Counted from the stretch's first letter, positions 16,283 to 27,018 are shown. The stretch: 64,000 bases of DNA from Singulisphaera sp. GP187 (GCF_900129635.1 NZ_FSRB01000001.1:5359501-5423500); one strand, 5' to 3'. Numbers and translations: made by a program. The notes: generated from the sequence alone by a model not told the origin.

Positions 16283-17550
16283 ATGGTCCACAAATCGACC
16301 GCGCTGCTGCTCTGGGGCGTTCTGGCCTGGTTTTCCAACGCCGCCGCGATCGGTGACCCTGCGCTCGAACCGCCGGTCCTTAACACCATCCCGGGCCCCG
16401 AATACGCCGACAACACGCACATTTTTCGACACTGTCGCCACGTTATCGGGTCTTCTGCCCGGATCCATCAGCCCTGCGCCGTTGTCACAGTGTCAAAAGA
16501 ACCAGCCCATGCGAAGGCCCAAAGACAGGGAGCTTACACTCCCCGCTCGCCTTTCAGAGGCGAGCGAAATCCCTGGAACCACGATCGGTGCCGCCCCTTG
16601 GTTGTTGGTCTTCGCTCGCCTGAAAGGCGAGTGGGGAGCGTAAGCTCCCTGTCTTCCGACGGACGAAGAGTCCCCGGGCACGTGGCGACAGTCTCCATTT
16701 TTCAGGGCATTCCCGGTGTCGAACGCGCGGCGAAGGCTTGGCCCCGGCAAGCATGTGCCGCCGCTACCGGCGGAGGAGAAGCCGTGGCACAAAGCCCTGT
16801 GCCATTTATGTAAGCAACCCTCGCAACGGCGTGCTCATCAGCAATGATGGCGGCAAGACCTGGAGCGAGCACGGCAACGTCCGGCTCACCACCGACGACC
16901 GCTATCATGGCTGGGCGGAGAACAGCATCGCCGAGCTGACGGATGGCCGGATCGTGATGATCCTCCGTGGCGACCGGTTGGGCGGGGTGCTCTACTCCGC
17001 GGAGTCGAAGGATGGCGGCAAGACCTGGCCCGAGTTCGCAACCAAGACGGCGATTCCGAATCCAGGGTCGAAGGCCACCCTCGACTCGCTCGGCGGCGAC
17101 ACCGTGGCGATGCTCCACAACCCGAACCCCAAGCATCGTAGTCCGCTGGCGCTCTGGGTCAGCTTCGATGGCCTGAAAACCTGGCCCTATCAGCGCGTGC
17201 TCGTGCCGGAGTCGTCGGATGGTCCCAAAGGCACTCTCAATTGCCCTGATGGGTTCGTGAGCCAGGATCAGCAGTGGCTGCACTTTGCGTTTGACGACAA
17301 TCGTCATCGCGCTGTCCACTACAGTGCCAAGCTGTCGACGCTCGCACCGGCGCGATCGGCCAAGCCCGAAGCAGTGAAGGCCGTCATGCCGTCCGCGATT
17401 CTCTCCGACGATGAACGCAAGTCGTGGAATCGCGGCCTCATCCATGACCGAACAGAACGATCCGGCGTTCACTCTCGACGGCTTTCCGTTACTCCAAAAC
17501 TTGCCCTTCCTCGCGAAGCGCGGGGCGCGCGCCCTTTTGCAACCCATTGA
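16283..17550 (+). pseudogene. Decayed exo-alpha-sialidase-like gene interrupted by MITE
   Basis: Reads as a secreted BNR/sialidase-type propeller protein in pieces. The 5' piece (16283-16427) has a signal peptide (MVHKSTALLLWGVLAWFSNAAA) and LEPPVLNTIPGPEYADNTHIF. The reading resumes after a 268-bp insertion (16428-16695) with [12 protein letters not shown], joining exactly once one 8-bp duplication is removed. Sequence after about 16735 is scrambled, and roughly 100 residues appear missing before [20 protein letters not shown], an Asp-box (S-x-D-x-G-x-T-W). A second Asp-box (SKDGGKTW) follows, then [20 protein letters not shown] and [20 protein letters not shown]. After about 17340 the similarity fades into unrelated residues. 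At least two inactivating events are therefore visible: an insertion and an internal deletion. Confidence 0.75.
16428..16695. mobile_element. MITE-like element with 8-bp target duplication
   Basis: The left end reads GACACTGTCGCCACG and the right end, reverse-complemented, reads GAGACTGTCGCCACG (14 of 15 match). Flanks are direct 8-bp copies CATTTTTC at 16420-16427 and 16696-16703. Inside is a nested inverted repeat of family B (AGACAGGGAGCTTAC...CTCCCC...CTCGCCTTTCA; about 16522-16556 and 16616-16656), and near 16484-16497 a further inverted copy of the terminal sequence (GACACTGTGACAACG on the other strand). No coding capacity; 268 bp. It splits the sialidase remnant precisely. Confidence 0.85.
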
Positions 17551-17726
17551 GTTGACCTCGATCCTTCGATCATGGGCTTGTTCGCTCGCTCGGTTTCTTG
17601 CTAAAATTGCTTGATTCTTTCCACGGGCCGCGCTCGCTCCATACTGCGGGGCGTGTGCGGCTCGAGCGCGCGCCGGCCCGTGAGCCATACCGCCGAACCG
17701 ATTCGAACGAACCCGAGAACACTGTC

Positions 17727-20700
17727 GTGCCCAAGCGAACTGACCTCAAGACGATCCTGATCATCGGCGCCGGCCCTATCGTCATCGGCCAGGCTTGCGA
17801 GTTCGACTACTCCGGCACCCAGGCCTGCAAGGCGCTCCGCGAGGAAGGGTATCGCGTGGTCCTGGTCAACTCGAACCCGGCCACGATCATGACCGACCCT
17901 GACATGGCCGACCGCACCTATGTCGAGCCGATTACCCCCGAGTTCGTCGAACGGATCATCGCCGCCGAACGTCCCGACGCCGTGCTACCCACCCTCGGCG
18001 GCCAGACCGGCCTCAACGTCGCGCTGGCGCTTCACGACTCGGGCGTTCTGGAACGCTACAACTGCAAGCTCATCGGCGCCACCGCCGAGGCGATTCGCAA
18101 GGCCGAGGACCGCCAACTCTTCAAGGTCTGCATGGAGCAGATCGGCCTGCAGAGTGCCCGGAGCGGCCTGGCCCATAACCTCGACGAGGCCCGCGGCTTC
18201 CGCGACGAGCTCGGCTTGCCTTGCGTCTTGCGGCCCAGCTTCACCATGGGCGGATCCGGCGGCGGCGTTGCCTACAACCGCGACGAATTCGACCGGATGG
18301 TCGCCTATGCCCTCGAGCTCAGCCCGGTCCACTCGGTCCTGATCGAGGAGAGCCTGGTCGGTTGGAAAGAGTACGAGATGGAGGTGATGCGCGACGAGGC
18401 CGACAACGCCGTCATCATCTGCTCGATCGAGAACCTCGACCCGCTGGGAGTCCACACCGGCGACAGCGTCACCGTGGCCCCGGCGCAGACGCTCACGGAC
18501 AAAGAATACCAGCGGATGCGGGACGCCTCGCTGGCGATCCTCCGCGAGATCGGGGTCGAAACCGGCGGCTCGAACGTGCAGTTCGCCATTGACCCCGCCA
18601 CCGGGCGGATGGTGGTCATCGAGATGAACCCGCGGGTCAGCCGCTCGAGCGCCCTGGCGAGCAAGGCGACCGGGTTCCCGATCGCCAAGATCGCCGCCAA
18701 GCTCGCCGTCGGCTATCGGCTCGACGAGCTCCGCAACGACATCACGGGGCAGACCTGCGCCTGCTTCGAGCCGTCGATCGACTATGTCGTGACCAAGGTG
18801 CCGCGGTGGGCGTTCGAGAAGTTCCCCGAGGCGAGCACCGAGCTGACCACCCAGATGAAGTCGGTCGGCGAGGTGATGGCGATCGGCCGGACCTTCCGCG
18901 AGTCGCTGCAAAAAGCGCTCCGAGGGCTGGAGGTGGGCCGGTTCGGACTCGGGGCCGACCCCAAGGACCGGTGGGGGACCGAGGACCAGCCGAGCGAGGA
19001 AGAGATCCAGGGGAAGCTGGCCACGCCCAACCCCGAGCGGTTGTGGTTCCTCCGCTACGCGTTGCTCGCCGGGATGAGCATCGACCGGATCCACGAGCTG
19101 ACGGCGATCGACCGCTGGTTCCTGGTCAACATCGCCGAGCTGGTCGAGACCGAGGCGACGCTGAGACAGGCCGGCTCCCTGGAGCGGGCCGGCGAGCCGT
19201 TGCTCCGCCTGGCCAAGCGCGACGGGTTCAGCGACCGGCAACTGGCGCACCTATGGGGATCGTCGGAGGCGGAGGTCCGCCGCGAGCGGAAGCGGCTCGG
19301 GGTCGAGGCGGTGTACAAGCTGGTCGACACCTGCGCGGCGGAGTTCGAGGCGTCGACGCCGTATTACTACTCGACCTACGAGTCGACCGACGAAGCGCGG
19401 GTGAGCGACAAGCCGCGGGTCGTCGTGCTCGGGGGCGGTCCGAACCGGATCGGCCAGGGGATCGAGTTCGACTACTGCTGTTGCCAGGCGGCGTTTGCGC
19501 TCAGCCGCGACGGCTACGAAGTGGTCATGGTCAACAGCAACCCCGAGACGGTGAGCACCGACTACGACACGTCGGACAGCCTCTTCTTCGAGCCCTTGAC
19601 GGCTGAAGACGTCTTGAATGTTTGCGAGCGGGTCAATCCGCTGGGGGTGATCGTCCAGTTCGGTGGCCAGACGCCGTTGAACCTGGCCCGGGCGTTGGAG
19701 GCGGCGGGGGTGCCGATCCTGGGGACGACTCCGGAGAGCATCGAGCTGGCCGAGGACCGGGAGCGGTTCCACGCCGTGATCGAGCGGCTCGGCCTGCGTC
19801 AGCCCCCCAGCGCCACGGCACTCCGGTACGAGGAGGCGCGGCGGATCGCCGAGCGGATCGGCTACCCGGTGGTGGTCCGCCCGAGCTTCGTGCTCGGCGG
19901 CCGTGGGATGGAGATCGTTTACGACGAGTCCGCGCTGGCGCGGTACATGGCCGAGGCGGTGGAGGCGAGCGCGGGGCACCCGATCCTGATCGACAAGTTC
20001 CTCGAAGACGCCCAGGAAGTCGACGTGGACGCGGTCTCCGACGGCGAGCGGACGATCGTGGCCGGGGTGATGGAACATATCGAGGAGGCCGGGATCCACT
20101 CGGGCGACTCGGCCTGCGCGATCCCGCCGTTCAGCCTGTCGGCGGAGGTCGTGATCGAGCTGAAGCGGCAGACGCGGTTGCTCGCCGACGCGATTCGGGT
20201 GCGCGGCCTGATGAACATCCAGTTCGCGGTCAAGGATGGAGAGGTGTATGTCCTTGAGGTGAACCCGCGGGCCTCGCGGACGGTGCCGTTCGTGTCGAAG
20301 GCGACAGGCCTGGAACTGGCGCGGGCGGCGGCGCGCGTGATGGTCGGTCAGACCTTGGCGGCGCAAGGGATCGAGTCGGATCCCGAGCCCGGTTACGTGT
20401 CGGTGAAGGAGGCCGTCTTCCCGTTCGCGAAGTTCGCGGGGGTGGACATCGTGCTCGGCCCGGAGATGCGGTCGACGGGCGAGGTGATGGGGATCGCCCT
20501 CGACTTCGCCGGCGCGTTCGCCAAGGCGCAGTTGGCGGCCTCGATCCGGCTGCCGGAGAGCGGGACCGTGTTCGTGAGCGTGGCGGCTCGGGACCGGCAG
20601 GCGATTTTGCCGGTGGCGGCTCGGTTGTCGGAACTGGGCTATGACCTGATGAGCACGGCGGGGACGGCCGCCGCGCTGGCGGAGGCCGGGATCGCGGTGA

Positions 20701-20960
20701 GCGTGGTCCGGAAGATCCGCGAAGGGCGCCCGAACTTGCTGGACCACCTGGCCAACGGTTCGATCGCCCTGATCGTGAACACGCCGAGCGGCAAAGGCGC
20801 GCGGACGGACGAAGGGCGGATCCGGGCGTCGGCCGTGAGCCACGGAGTCCCCTGCATCACGACGATCGCCGGTGGCAAAGCCGCCGTCGCCGCCCTGGAG
20901 CGAATGCGCCAAGGGCCGCTCGAGGTCTACGCGCTTCAAGACCTGCTCAAGCGGTCCTAA
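17727..20960 (+). CDS. carB: Carbamoyl-phosphate synthase large subunit
   Basis: A 1077-residue enzyme making carbamoyl phosphate from bicarbonate, ammonia (from the CarA glutaminase) and 2 ATP, feeding pyrimidine and arginine synthesis in the cytosol. The first ATP-grasp half starts [22 protein letters not shown], with [19 protein letters not shown] and [18 protein letters not shown]. An oligomerisation region follows. The second half begins [23 protein letters not shown], with [13 protein letters not shown] and [18 protein letters not shown]. The C-terminal MGS-like allosteric domain ends in [13 protein letters not shown] 17727 matches the family N-terminus (MPKRTDIKKI...); the longer open frame to 17598 is not part of the family. 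carA is not in the window. A family F repeat begins immediately after the stop codon. Confidence 0.97.
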   Translation: MPKRTDLKTILIIGAGPIVIGQACEFDYSGTQACKALREEGYRVVLVNSNPATIMTDPDMADRTYVEPITPEFVERIIAAERPDAVLPTLGGQTGLNVALALHDSGVLERYNCKLIGATAEAIRKAEDRQLFKVCMEQIGLQSARSGLAHNLDEARGFRDELGLPCVLRPSFTMGGSGGGVAYNRDEFDRMVAYALELSPVHSVLIEESLVGWKEYEMEVMRDEADNAVIICSIENLDPLGVHTGDSVTVAPAQTLTDKEYQRMRDASLAILREIGVETGGSNVQFAIDPATGRMVVIEMNPRVSRSSALASKATGFPIAKIAAKLAVGYRLDELRNDITGQTCACFEPSIDYVVTKVPRWAFEKFPEASTELTTQMKSVGEVMAIGRTFRESLQKALRGLEVGRFGLGADPKDRWGTEDQPSEEEIQGKLATPNPERLWFLRYALLAGMSIDRIHELTAIDRWFLVNIAELVETEATLRQAGSLERAGEPLLRLAKRDGFSDRQLAHLWGSSEAEVRRERKRLGVEAVYKLVDTCAAEFEASTPYYYSTYESTDEARVSDKPRVVVLGGGPNRIGQGIEFDYCCCQAAFALSRDGYEVVMVNSNPETVSTDYDTSDSLFFEPLTAEDVLNVCERVNPLGVIVQFGGQTPLNLARALEAAGVPILGTTPESIELAEDRERFHAVIERLGLRQPPSATALRYEEARRIAERIGYPVVVRPSFVLGGRGMEIVYDESALARYMAEAVEASAGHPILIDKFLEDAQEVDVDAVSDGERTIVAGVMEHIEEAGIHSGDSACAIPPFSLSAEVVIELKRQTRLLADAIRVRGLMNIQFAVKDGEVYVLEVNPRASRTVPFVSKATGLELARAAARVMVGQTLAAQGIESDPEPGYVSVKEAVFPFAKFAGVDIVLGPEMRSTGEVMGIALDFAGAFAKAQLAASIRLPESGTVFVSVAARDRQAILPVAARLSELGYDLMSTAGTAAALAEAGIAVSVVRKIREGRPNLLDHLANGSIALIVNTPSGKGARTDEGRIRASAVSHGVPCITTIAGGKAAVAALERMRQGPLEVYALQDLLKRS

Positions 20961-21009
20961 GCCGTTGGTCCTGGTTTTCTTTGATTTTCTGATGGGCGAC
21001 CGCGGTGAT
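20961..21009 (+). repeat. Dispersed repeat family F, copy 1
   Basis: A 49-nt block starting right after the carB stop: GCCGTTGGTC, GGTTTTCTTTGATTTTCTGA, TGGGCGACCG and GGTGAT. The reverse complement of 47825-47873 matches it at about 46 of 49 positions. That copy likewise lies just 3' of a gene (pnkp). Confidence 0.8.
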
Positions 21010-21090
21010 TACGCATGATTCAATGCAACGAAAGACCAGGTCTACGTGCCTACAGCGGTCTTCCATCGGATGGCGCACGCTCTTTCCGGT

Positions 21091-21316
21091 TTCAGCCCCA
21101 ACGGGGCGGTCCAAGGAAGCCCGGGGCAACGCCCCGGGAAATCGATATGTTTGCATTCAAGAGCCCTGTAAGGGCGGCCTAGTCCAAGTGGCGGTTTTGC
21201 GGCGTAGGTCATTCTGGTGTAACCCTTTAGGTCGCCCTTTCAGGGCTGCTGCTCCTGGTGGCCGAGTCCCCGGGGCGTTGCCCCGGGCTTCCTTGGACCG
21301 CCCCGTTGGGGCTGAA
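21091..21316. repeat. Foldback element 3 with perfect long arms
   Basis: The left arm 21091-21138 and right arm 21269-21316 are perfect inverted copies of about 48 nt by eye (TTCAGCCCCAACGGGGCGG, TCCAAGGAAGC, CCGGGGCAACGCCCCGGG). An inner inverted pair (AGCCCTGTAAGGGCGGCCTA and AGGTCGCCCTTTCAGGGCT) lies between. No coding sequence. It occupies the gap between carB and the GNAT gene. Confidence 0.9.
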
Positions 21317-21611
21317 TTTGAACAAACAAATCGCAACCGTGTTCACGACACATGTGCAGTAAGCTGTGATTCGTGCGCCATCCGACGTTAAACCGCTGTG
21401 GGAGCCAGTCCAGCCCCCTCTCTTCTCCCCTTCCCAAGGCGAGCGATAAAAGAGGGAGTTGGTGCTCCCGTCGGGTGAGAATGGCCCAGGGTTCTCGATT
21501 TCGAAAATATGGGTGACAGGAGAAGTAGGCAAAGCGGCCTGGGCCGGAGAAGATAAGGATGACGAGGCGCACACTTTCGATCGATTTTGGGCCATACTTG
21601 GTTGACTGAAC

Positions 21612-22394
21612 ATGGTTCCACTTGACGCGGTTGCCGCCGAGCATGTGCGATCCTGGCTGGGAGAGCCTACCGGCCCTGGCCTGCTTGACCTCTATCAGGC
21701 CTTGGCGGAACATCGCCAAGGGCTCTGGGGGGACCATCCGAGGGTCCCACGGAGCGTGCTGCTGCTTCGCGAGGGGGGCCGGCAGCTTGAAGCGTTTGGC
21801 GCGGGGGATCCGGAGCCGGCCGTGGACTGGCTTTGCCGGCGCGGTGAGAAAAGCGTCGCTTTGCTGGCGCCGAAGGATTGGTGGGACGCGGTTGGGCGCC
21901 GGATCGAGGGGGTCGAGCAGGCCGAGGTGCTGACACTCTCAGCCGCCGCGTCACAACGGCCGACGAAGCCGGCCGTTGTGACGCGTCGGCTGACGGTCGA
22001 TGACTCCGCGGCCTTCCTCGCGCCGGAGATCGCTCTCGAGTGGGCCCTGTGGGGCTGGGGAACGTTTCGTGCCCTGGTTGAGCGTGGGGCCGGTTACGTG
22101 GTCCCGTTCGGCTCCGGATTTGCGGCCATGGCCTGGGTCTACAGCCAGGCCGGGGATTACGAGGCCATTGGGGTTTCGACCGTCCTCCGGTTCCGGAGGC
22201 TGGGCCTGGGGAAGGCGGCCGCCTCGGCGCTCGTCTCCGAGATCATCGAGACGCGGGAGAAGGTTCCACTCTGGTCGACCGCGCCCGAGAATGAGGCCTC
22301 GGTCGCCATGGCCCAATCGCTCGGCTTTTCGATCGCGACGCTCGAGACGTTCCTGCGCTGGAGTCGGCCCCAGGGATTTATTCGAACTCGCTGA
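21612..22394 (+). CDS. GNAT-family acetyltransferase-like protein
   Basis: A 260-residue cytosolic protein. The C-terminal half is a GNAT fold: the acetyl-CoA binding motif A is seen as YEAIGVSTVLRFRRLGLGKAAASALVSEII (R-x-x-G-x-G/A type loop, RRLGLGKA), followed by PLWSTAPENEASVAMAQSLGFS, the typical motif B. The N-terminal half (DLYQALAEHRQGLWGDHPRVPRS) is family-specific and may hold the acceptor site. The substrate is unknown. Its stop lies 14 nt before the siroheme synthase start, so the two are probably co-transcribed, although the roles are not obviously linked. Confidence 0.8.
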   Translation: MVPLDAVAAEHVRSWLGEPTGPGLLDLYQALAEHRQGLWGDHPRVPRSVLLLREGGRQLEAFGAGDPEPAVDWLCRRGEKSVALLAPKDWWDAVGRRIEGVEQAEVLTLSAAASQRPTKPAVVTRRLTVDDSAAFLAPEIALEWALWGWGTFRALVERGAGYVVPFGSGFAAMAWVYSQAGDYEAIGVSTVLRFRRLGLGKAAASALVSEIIETREKVPLWSTAPENEASVAMAQSLGFSIATLETFLRWSRPQGFIRTR

Positions 22395-22410
22395 TTCGAG
22401 CATCCGAACC

Positions 22411-23097
22411 ATGGCCGGCTATCCGATTGAGCTTGAATTGCGGGGCAAGAGAGTGCTGGTGGTGGGCCTGGGCCCGGTCGGTCGGCGGAAGGTGGCCGGT
22501 CTGATCGCGACCGGGGCCCGCGTGCTGGTCGTCGATCCGGCCGCGGGCGAGGCGGATCGACAAGCCGGGGTCGAGATCCGACCCGAATGCTATCGAGCGG
22601 ACCACCTTCAAGGCATGGTCTTGGTCTTTGCGGCGGCCCCGGCCGCGGTCAACCGGGCGGTGGTGGCCGATGCGCAACGGGCGGGCGTCTGGGTGGGGTC
22701 GGCGAGCGATCCGCGCGAAGGGGACTTCACGGTTCCGGCGGTCTGGCGTGAGGGACCGCTTACGTTGACGGTCTCGACGTCGGGTGCCAGCCCCGCGTTG
22801 GCGGCCGCGTTGCGCGATCGCGCGGCGGAGGCGCTGGGGCCGGCCGCGGCGGGCCTGGTCGCCCTCCTGGCCGAGCTTCGGCCCGAGGTCCTCGCCCGCC
22901 TGGGCGATCAGGCCGAAGGACGCCGCCGGGTTCTGGCCGACTGGGCCGATCCCCGCTGGATCGAGCTCTGGCGGGCCGAAGGCCCCGAGGCGGTCCGCCG
23001 TGCGCTCGGCGAACGCCTCGAACGTGAAGCGAGCGGTTCCGCTTCCGTCCTCGGCGACACTCAGGGGCGGGCCGGCGATGGACCGGACACTCGATAA
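22411..23097 (+). CDS. Precorrin-2 dehydrogenase / sirohydrochlorin ferrochelatase (CysG N-domain)
   Basis: A 228-residue protein of the siroheme synthase N-terminal (Met8p/SirC) type, which oxidises precorrin-2 with NAD and can insert iron to form siroheme. Seen: NAD-binding loop GKRVLVVGLGPVGRRKVAGL near the start, AGVEIRPECYRADHLQGMVLVFAA, the strand-loop GSASDPREGDFTVPAVWREGPLTLTVSTSGASPALAAALRD typical of the family, and a helical C-terminus. The CysG methyltransferase domain is absent, so uroporphyrinogen methylation must be done elsewhere. It begins 14 nt after the GNAT gene. A GNAT partner is incidental; the pathway link within the window is to hemA at 37.8 kb. Confidence 0.9.
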   Translation: MAGYPIELELRGKRVLVVGLGPVGRRKVAGLIATGARVLVVDPAAGEADRQAGVEIRPECYRADHLQGMVLVFAAAPAAVNRAVVADAQRAGVWVGSASDPREGDFTVPAVWREGPLTLTVSTSGASPALAAALRDRAAEALGPAAAGLVALLAELRPEVLARLGDQAEGRRRVLADWADPRWIELWRAEGPEAVRRALGERLEREASGSASVLGDTQGRAGDGPDTR

Positions 23098-23352
23098 ATT
23101 CCCCCAATAAGTTCCAGTTCCGGGCGATGATGTCTCCCAGGGACTGCGCCCGATCTCCAGTCCCCATCTCGACTTGTTAGTCGGTCGGATATTTCCGATA
23201 ATTCCGACTTGGTTTGGTTGGGCGGTGAGTTTTTCTCCATCCTCTGTCGTGAATTCGTCCCGGATTTTCGACTCGTCCCGGCCAGTTCCAAGAAATCGGA
23301 AGTCGTGGGCGGCGCTCGGACGCTCGACCCTTTCTCGTGAAGGAATGCAACC

Positions 23353-24714
23353 GTGAAAATCGCCGTCATCGGAACGGGTTATGTGGGGTTGGTGACCGGC
23401 ACTTGCTTTGCCGAAAGCGGTAACGACGTCGTTTGCGTCGACAAGCTAGCCGAGAAGATCGCCAATCTCGAGCAAGGAATTATCCCGATCTACGAGCCGG
23501 GCCTGGCCGAGTTGGTGCATCGCAACCATCGCGACGGCCGACTCCGGTTCACCACGAGCCTGCCCGAGGCGATTGCCGACGCGGAGCTGATCTTCATCGC
23601 CGTGGGAACCCCCCAGGGTGAGCACGGCGGCGCGGACTTGCGGGGGATCTGGGCGGTCGGTGAGGAGATTGCGAAGGTCCTCGACGAACCCAAGACGATC
23701 GTGATCAAGAGCACCGTCCCGGTCGGCACCAATGCCGAGCTCGCCCGGCGGATGGCCCTGACGACCGACGTTCCGTTCGACGTCGCCAGCAACCCCGAGT
23801 TCCTCAAGGAAGGGGCAGCGATCGACGACTTCAACAAGCCCGACCGCGTGGTCGTCGGTGTCCGCCGGGAAGAAGTCGGCGAGCAGCTTCACGCGCTCTA
23901 CGAACCGTTCCTCCGCACCGACCGGCCGTTCCTGATCATGACGCCCGAAAGCGCGGAGATGACCAAGTATGTGGCCAACTGCCTTCTGGCCACCAAGATC
24001 AGCTTCATCAACGAGATGGCCAACCTCTGTGAATCGTACAACGCCGATATCAACGAGGTGCGCCGGGGGATCGGGCACGACCAGCGGATCGGCTTCAGCT
24101 TCCTCTTCCCTGGCGTCGGCTACGGCGGCTCGTGCTTCCCGAAGGACATCCGCGCGGTGATCCACATGGCCCAGTCGCGCGGTCTGCCCGCGCGGATGAT
24201 GGAGGCTGTCGACCAGGTGAACGAGGCGCAGAAGGACGTCTTGGTTCACAAGGTCATGGAGCACTTCGGTGACGACGTCCGCGGCAAGACCGTGGCGATC
24301 TGGGGCCTGGCGTTCAAACCCCGGACCGACGATATCCGCGAAGCCCCTGCCCTGGTCCTGATCGACGCGCTGCTCGCCGCCGGCGCCTCGCTCCGGATCC
24401 ACGATCCCGAGGCCTTGGCTAACGTCAAGGCGATCTATGGCGATAAGCTTACGTATTGTGACCGCCCCTACGGTGCCCTGGAGCAGGCCGACGCCCTGGC
24501 GATCGCAACCGAGTGGAACGAGTTCCGCAATCCCGACTTCGAGGTGATGGCCCGCCTGCTCCGTCACCCGGTCATCTTCGACGGCCGCAACCTCTACGAC
24601 CCAGCACGGATGGCCGCCCTCGGCTTCACCTACCACGGCATCGGCCGTGCCAAGGTCACACCCGAAGAATGCGCGACCACCACCACTGACGGCCCTGCCG
24701 AGACCACTCGCTAA
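23353..24714 (+). CDS. ugd: UDP-glucose 6-dehydrogenase
   Basis: A 453-residue enzyme of the UDP-glucose/GDP-mannose dehydrogenase family. It oxidises UDP-glucose twice with NAD to UDP-glucuronate in the cytosol, a precursor of surface polysaccharides. The NAD fold starts [34 protein letters not shown] and [15 protein letters not shown] mark the substrate pocket, and the catalytic Cys sits in [15 protein letters not shown]. The C-terminal domain begins [22 protein letters not shown] 23353 is the family start. The UDP-glucose substrate is inferred from the family majority; related UDP-sugar or GDP-mannose enzymes share most motifs. Confidence 0.92.
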   Translation: MKIAVIGTGYVGLVTGTCFAESGNDVVCVDKLAEKIANLEQGIIPIYEPGLAELVHRNHRDGRLRFTTSLPEAIADAELIFIAVGTPQGEHGGADLRGIWAVGEEIAKVLDEPKTIVIKSTVPVGTNAELARRMALTTDVPFDVASNPEFLKEGAAIDDFNKPDRVVVGVRREEVGEQLHALYEPFLRTDRPFLIMTPESAEMTKYVANCLLATKISFINEMANLCESYNADINEVRRGIGHDQRIGFSFLFPGVGYGGSCFPKDIRAVIHMAQSRGLPARMMEAVDQVNEAQKDVLVHKVMEHFGDDVRGKTVAIWGLAFKPRTDDIREAPALVLIDALLAAGASLRIHDPEALANVKAIYGDKLTYCDRPYGALEQADALAIATEWNEFRNPDFEVMARLLRHPVIFDGRNLYDPARMAALGFTYHGIGRAKVTPEECATTTTDGPAETTR

Positions 24715-24765
24715 GATTCGACCGCGGAAAGGTACACGAAATCACACGTGTGCGGTTCTTGGCCT

Positions 24766-24818
24766 CGAAGGGGCGGCCATCAGAGTCAAGGTTTGACTCT
24801 TGACGGTCATCCCTTCGG
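24766..24818. repeat. Hairpin repeat downstream of ugd
   Basis: Inverted repeat built from CGAAGGGG...GGCCATCAGAGTCAA and TTGACTCTTGACGGTCATCCCTTCG. It resembles the GAAGGGGCGACC modules of the foldback elements. It could fold into a strong hairpin 3' of ugd; there is no T run, so it is not a classic intrinsic terminator. Confidence 0.55.
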
Positions 24819-25054
24819 GCCATCTGCAACGAACGCGGTCGAGCCGTTGGTCGGGGGACGACGCGGAGGGCCTGGTGCAACCCGATGGTAAACCGCGCCT
24901 GGGATTCTCGGTTCGGGGAGCCGGCGGCGTTTGATTTCGCCATTGACGCCGTTTGGCATCGCACTATCATCGCCCCGGCTTGGCGTCTTGGTTCGGGTTC
25001 GCACCAAGGGACGCCGGCTCGATCGCGATGAACCGAGCACATGGAGGTGCACCC

Positions 25055-27018
25055 GTGAACCAGCCCCGCCTGGATTTTGCCGATCGGAAGTCGGACGGCG
25101 CTTTCTCGGTTCTCGCCTGGACGGTCTGGCTGGGCCTGGTCGCCGGCACGCTCGAGTTGGTGGCGCTGGTCCTGAAGTGCAACTACCTCGACCCGCGGAA
25201 CTATAACGTCAGCCGGCATTTCCCTTGGATGTATCCCGTCTCGGGGGTCCTGGTGCTCGTTGGCCCCGGCCTGGTGCTGACCTTGGTAGTCTGGGCGCTC
25301 CCACGCTGGTTTTCGAAGGCGGCGGCGGTGGGAGCCTTGGTGTTCTTCGCCGCGTTGAGCGTCCTGTTCCGCGCTCCGATTTACACGGTGGCCTGCCTCG
25401 TGCTGGCCGCCGGGGGGGCGCTCCAGGCCGCCCGGCTGATCCGGGCGCGGCCCGGGTTGGATCGCCTGGTCGGTTGGACGCTCGGTCCGTTGGTCGGGCT
25501 TCTGGTTGCGACGATCGCCGGTTCGTACGGTCGGTCCACCTGGCTGGAGCGTCAGGCCTTGGCGGCTCGGCCGGCCGCGCCGCTGCGGGCGCGAGGGGCG
25601 AAGAATGTGGTCTTGATCGTGCTCGACACGGTCCGGGCCCAGAGCCTCAGCCTGTACGGGTACGGCCGGAAGACGTCGCCGAACCTCGAACGGATCGCCG
25701 CGGAAGGGGTCCGGTTCGATCAGGCGCTGGCCACCGCTCCCTGGACGGCTCCATCGCATGCCGGCATGTTCACGGGGCAATTGCCCGGTCAGCTCTCGAT
25801 CGGCTGGACTCGGCCGCTCGACGGGACGTACCCCACGTTGGCCGAGTTCCTCGGAACGCGTGGCTATCGCACGGCCGGGTTCGTCGCCAACACCACCTAT
25901 TGCAGCTATGAGACCGGTCTCGACCGTGGATTTCGTCACTACGAAGACTACGACGTCTCGCTGACCAACATCCTTCTCTGCTCCGGTCTGATGCAGCGGA
26001 CCTTGAACTTTGTCCGCAATTCCACCGGCCTCGGCCTGGGCGACCTCAAGGTGGGGGGAGCGCATCGCAAGGATGCGGCGCGGATCAACCGCGACTTCCT
26101 CGGCTGGCTCGCCTCGCGGTCGCCTCAAGCCCCCCCTACTTCGCCTTCCTGAACTACTACGACGCCCACCACCCTTACCTGACGCCGGAGCCTCATCAGG
26201 AAGAGGAGCTGCGTGGCCGGCAGCCCAAGTCCCCAGCCGACTACAAGCTGCTGAGGAAGTGGTGGGACCTCGACAAGAAAGGTCTCACGCCAACCGACCT
26301 GGAACTGGTGCGTGACTCCTATGATCGTTGCCTGACCTACCTCGACGACCAGATCGGCCGCCTCTTCAAGGAGTTGACCAGGCGAGGCGAGCTCGACGAC
26401 ACGATCGTGATCGTCACGGCCGACCACGGTGAGCACCTCGGCGAGCAACGGCTCTACGGGCACGGTTGCAGCCTCTACCGCCCCGAGTTGCATGTCCCCT
26501 TGCTCGTCTTTGCGCCGGGGGCCGTTCCCACGGGGCAAGTGGTGAAGGCGCCGGTCAGCTTGCGTGACCTCCCGGCCACGGTCGTCGACCTGCTTGGCCT
26601 GGCGGCGGACTCTCCCTTCCCCGGCCGTTCGCTGGCCGCCGCCTGGTCGGGCGCGCCGGCGCCCTTTCCCGTCGATTCGCTCCTTTCCGAGGTCGAGCTT
26701 CCTCCAGAAGCCGACCCCAATGGCGGCCGATCCCCGGTCTGCCGCGGGCCGATGCTCTCGCTGGTGGCCGACGGCTGGCACTACATCCGCAACGGCGACG
26801 GCCGGGAAGAGCTCTACGACTTCGAGCACGACACGGACGAGACCCATGACCTCGCGGGTTCGGCCGACAAGGCCGAGGTCATGCGAACACTCCGCGCCCG
26901 TATCACCGAGGGATCGGAACCAGGCCGCCCCTTTCACAAAGGCGCTGCCCCGAAAGCGTTCGACTCCCCTGCCCGTCTCGCGACTCGACGCTCGTCGACC
27001 GCGGCGAAACGGCTCTGA
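25055..27018 (+). pseudogene. Membrane sulfatase-like hydrolase, single-base frameshift
   Basis: If one base is restored this encodes about 654 residues. An N-terminal module of about five transmembrane helices (residues about 15-160) is followed by an alkaline-phosphatase-superfamily domain: VVLIVLDTVRAQSLSLYGYG (metal Asp pair region), APWTAPSHAGMFTG (nucleophile position, Thr instead of the sulfatase Cys), and after the shift IVIVTADHGEHLGEQ (metal DH). The frames meet at 26130-26136, a run of seven C; eight C would read QAPPYFAFLNYYDAHHP. GTG 25055 has GGAGG 8 nt upstream. The Thr/Ser-type site means it need not be a formylglycine sulfatase; phosphoryl transfer or hydrolysis of surface lipids or glycans is equally possible. 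Either a true pseudogene, slippage-expressed, or a base-calling error in the run. Confidence 0.8.
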
